A DNA stretch of 9,252 bases from Desulfobacula sp. (GTDB lineage Bacteria > Desulfobacterota > Desulfobacteria > Desulfobacterales > Desulfobacteraceae), in NCBI GenBank assembly GCA_018702715.1, contig JABIYQ010000620.1, positions 1-9,252 on the forward strand, in the 5' to 3' direction. The notes beneath the pieces were generated by a model. It ran no database searches and had not been told where the DNA came from. It was given only the letters and a program-made list of their open reading frames with translations. A program made the position numbers and the translations under genes. This document shows, piece after piece, positions 7,770 to 9,252 of the stretch (positions are counted from its first letter, which is position 1; every line of letters starts with the position of its first letter).

Positions 7770-8564
7770 ATGCTTATTGCACACATAAGTGACAGCCACA
7801 TTGCAGGATTCGGGGAAAAAGCATATGGTGTTGCGCCCACAGCAGAAAATCTTTCTCTTTGTGTCAATCATATAAACAGGCTCAGGCCACAACCAGATTG
7901 TGTACTGGTTACAGGAGATATTACCTTTGATGGTCTCATGGAAGAAGTTCAACGAACATCTGCCATCTTAAAAAAATTAAACTATCCATTTTATGTGGTA
8001 CCAGGCAATCATGATGATAGAGCTACTCTTTTTTCAGAATTTAGCAAAAATCACTGCCCTGCAAACAATGAAAATTTTATCAACTATGTAATTGAAGATT
8101 ATGAAATTCGTTTGATCGGCATGGACAGCACTATCCCTGATGCCCCTGGAGGAGAAATATGTACACAGCAGGCTCAATGGCTTGAGACCAGGCTTGCTGA
8201 TCAACCTGAACAGCCAACTATTATTTTTATGCACCATCCCCCGGTAAATTGTGGTGTGCTTGAGACAGATGAAGATGGTTTTAAAGGTACAAAAAGATTG
8301 GGGGATATTATAGCAAAATACGCCAATATAGAGCGTATCCTGTGTGGACACATTCATCTTGAAGCGCACATAAAATGGTGTGAGACTATTGTAAGCACTG
8401 CCCCGTCCATGGGGTTACAGCTCAATCTTGATCTAACCTTGAAAAAACCATCCCAGTTTTATGTTGACTCCCCTGGCTATCAGTTGCATTTCTATCATCA
8501 AGAAAAACATCTTATATCACATACCGTTTATGTAAAAGATAGGAATGGGCCATATTTATTTTAA
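7770..8564 (+). CDS. GpdQ-like binuclear metallophosphodiesterase
   Basis: The 264-residue calcineurin-type phosphoesterase belongs to the class III cyclic nucleotide phosphodiesterase / GpdQ / CpdA group. Metal and catalytic residues are all present: Asp8 and His10 (HISDSH), Asp50 (TGD), Asn80-His81 (GNHDD), His156 (FMHHPP), and His194 and His196 (GHIH). The opening MLIAHISD and the NYPFYVVPGNHDD and IIFMHHPP stretches are very close to my recollection of Enterobacter GpdQ, a glycerophosphodiesterase that also accepts phosphonate esters. Cleavage of a glycerophosphodiester to glycerol-3-phosphate and an alcohol is therefore the favoured reaction, and cyclic-nucleotide hydrolysis is the main alternative. 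No signal peptide is present, so it acts in the cytoplasm, downstream of import. The start is fixed by the family N-terminus although no ribosome site is visible, which suggests coupling to potC. Confidence 0.92.
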   Translation: MLIAHISDSHIAGFGEKAYGVAPTAENLSLCVNHINRLRPQPDCVLVTGDITFDGLMEEVQRTSAILKKLNYPFYVVPGNHDDRATLFSEFSKNHCPANNENFINYVIEDYEIRLIGMDSTIPDAPGGEICTQQAQWLETRLADQPEQPTIIFMHHPPVNCGVLETDEDGFKGTKRLGDIIAKYANIERILCGHIHLEAHIKWCETIVSTAPSMGLQLNLDLTLKKPSQFYVDSPGYQLHFYHQEKHLISHTVYVKDRNGPYLF

Positions 8565-8632
8565 TACCTGCCATGGGGCAGATCAGGCAGATTACTTTTA
8601 ACACTTAGGTTTGTTTTTTTAAGGATTTTATT

Positions 8633-8989
8633 ATGACTCCCAGCGATCGACAGGCCAAGATTGCCAATATTATTCGACAGCACCATAGCGTCAAAGTAAA
8701 CGAATTGGCTAAAATTCTCAATATTTCCAGGGAAACCATACGACGCGACCTGACCGAGTTAGATCGGGAAGGCAAGGTTCATAAAGTTCACGGCGGCGCA
8801 TCTCTGCCCATAACGATTGGGGAGGGAGCCTTCCGGGATCGAATGGGTGATAATGTGAAGGCAAAGGTACAGTTTGCGGCCTGGATCAAATAAAAAATCT
8901 GGTGTGTGATCAATATCCATCAAAAGGAAATAACTAAGGCTCTGAAGGAAGCCAATGTTAACATTATTTGTGTTGACTGTAAAAAATGA
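8633..8989 (+). pseudogene. DeoR/GlpR-family transcription regulator, internally deleted and frameshifted
   Basis: AAGGA at 8621-8625 precedes ATG 8633. Residues 1-60 form an intact DeoR helix-turn-helix: VNELAKILNISRETIRRDL, then EGKVHKVHGGASLP. The frame stops at 8891-8893 after 86 residues, whereas the family is about 250. The far C-terminus survives in other frames. LDQIKNLVCDQYPSK reads from 8881 in one frame, and KEITKALKEANVNIICVD reads on from 8924 in another to a stop at 8987-8989. Removing one A from the AAAA run at 8922-8925 would join these two pieces. The sugar-phosphate sensor domain, roughly 140 residues, is missing. The intact gene probably repressed the upstream operon or its own, and GlpR members respond to glycerol-3-phosphate. 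The 86-residue DNA-binding piece could still be made. G+C is 86 of 180 over 8641-8820, against 76 of 180 over 3901-4080 in potD. Confidence 0.85.
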
Positions 8990-9008
8990 GTATGCTTGTT
9001 CTTTATAT

Positions 9009-9022
9009 TGACTGATCAGTCA
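9009..9022. repeat. 14-bp perfect palindrome at the recombination junction
   Basis: TGACTGATCAGTCA equals its reverse complement. It sits between the regulator remnant and the truncated exporter copy. Its last base is the first base of the region that matches 1363-1593. No transposase or integrase gene is visible nearby. It could be a protein-binding site, a recombination scar or chance. Confidence 0.6.
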
Positions 9023-9252
9023 TGGTCGGCATTCTTTTTATCCTTTTTACTATTGACATTAAGCTTGCTTTTTATCTGACCCTGCTGGTTCCGCTTATTG
9101 TGATCAGCATTATTCTGTTTTCAAAAATTATGCGCAATGCGTTTAGAACGATCCGACAAAAATTAGCTGAAAGCAACCACAGTTTTTCAGAAGCCCTTAC
9201 AGGGATAAAAATCATCCAGACAACCGCAAGCCAGAACAGTTTTCTGCAACGG
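9022..9252 (+). pseudogene. 5'-truncated second copy of the exporter subunit gene (right direct repeat)
   Basis: The frame is open to the window end and encodes 77 residues that match residues 171-247 of the complete exporter subunit with eight substitutions (for example Leu to Met in SKIMRN and Ile to Ser in AESNHS). An in-frame TGA at 9013-9015 lies just upstream. There is no ribosome site, and the first 170 residues of the protein are absent. Several differences are silent or conservative and the frame is undamaged. The copy therefore descends from a working paralogue, and the truncation is probably recent. The part after the window may be complete or also eroded. Confidence 0.88.

Noticed and set aside
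7494..7952. 152-codon open frame on the minus strand across the end of potC and start of the phosphodiesterase gene
   Set aside because: It lies opposite two well-supported genes, has no recognisable motif and shows low-complexity composition typical of an antisense shadow.
8568..8581. CTGCC/GGCAG mini-hairpin after the phosphodiesterase gene as a terminator
   Set aside because: The stem has only 5 bp and is followed by ATCAGG without a T-run. The T-run at 8613-8620 is too far away and leads straight into the regulator ribosome site.
9022..9252. Right-hand exporter copy as an assembly artefact of 1363-1593
   Set aside because: Eighteen scattered differences, many silent, and a different upstream junction make a duplicated read unlikely.
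1..9252. CRISPR array, tRNA, rRNA, or insertion sequence with transposase
   Set aside because: No regularly spaced repeats, cloverleaf-like segments, rRNA-like blocks or transposase motifs were seen on reading the window.

Overview
The window carries about 9.2 kb of moderately A+T-rich bacterial DNA with every gene on the + strand. Codon use, long runs of short intergenic gaps and the character of the proteins (heterodimeric ABC exporter, PiT transporter with an SSSQA-type motif) suggest a Gram-negative, possibly a Desulfobacteraceae-like Desulfobacterota. That assignment is only an impression from the proteins.

Left part (1-2649): the 3' part of one ABC exporter half-transporter and a complete second one, overlapping by 11 bases. 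Motif by motif the pair is a heterodimeric type IV exporter with one degenerate ATP site: Asp replaces the catalytic Glu in the first subunit, and the signature is LSSGQ instead of LSGGQ in the second. It is followed by a small unrecognised helical protein (2820-3146) and the 3' half of a PiT-family phosphate transporter gene (about 3115-3708) that has lost its 5' half.

Centre (3795-8564): an intact five-gene operon made of a periplasmic binding protein, ATPase and two permeases of the PotDABC (spermidine/putrescine) class, then a GpdQ-like binuclear metallophosphodiesterase. A strong hairpin separates the binding-protein gene from the rest. The binding protein keeps the aromatic cage and one Asp of PotD, but the segment that supplies two acidic contacts in PotD reads RLKRP here. 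Together with the phosphodiesterase and a GlpR/DeoR-type regulator gene just downstream, this suggests an importer for a phosphorylated cationic compound, such as a glycerophosphodiester of choline or ethanolamine, and not for polyamines. This is inference.

Right part (8633-9252): a DeoR/GlpR-family regulator gene broken by a large internal deletion plus a frameshift. Next comes a perfect 14-bp palindrome at the point where a second, 5'-truncated copy of the exporter gene begins. That copy (9022-9252) matches 1363-1593 without gaps, with 18 mismatches in 231 bases by hand count. The two copies are direct repeats about 7.7 kb apart that bracket the hypothetical gene, the phosphate-transporter remnant and the whole operon, so the region looks assembled and eroded by recombination.

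No rRNA, tRNA, CRISPR array or transposase gene was seen. No stretch over 300 bases is without a gene or gene remnant.
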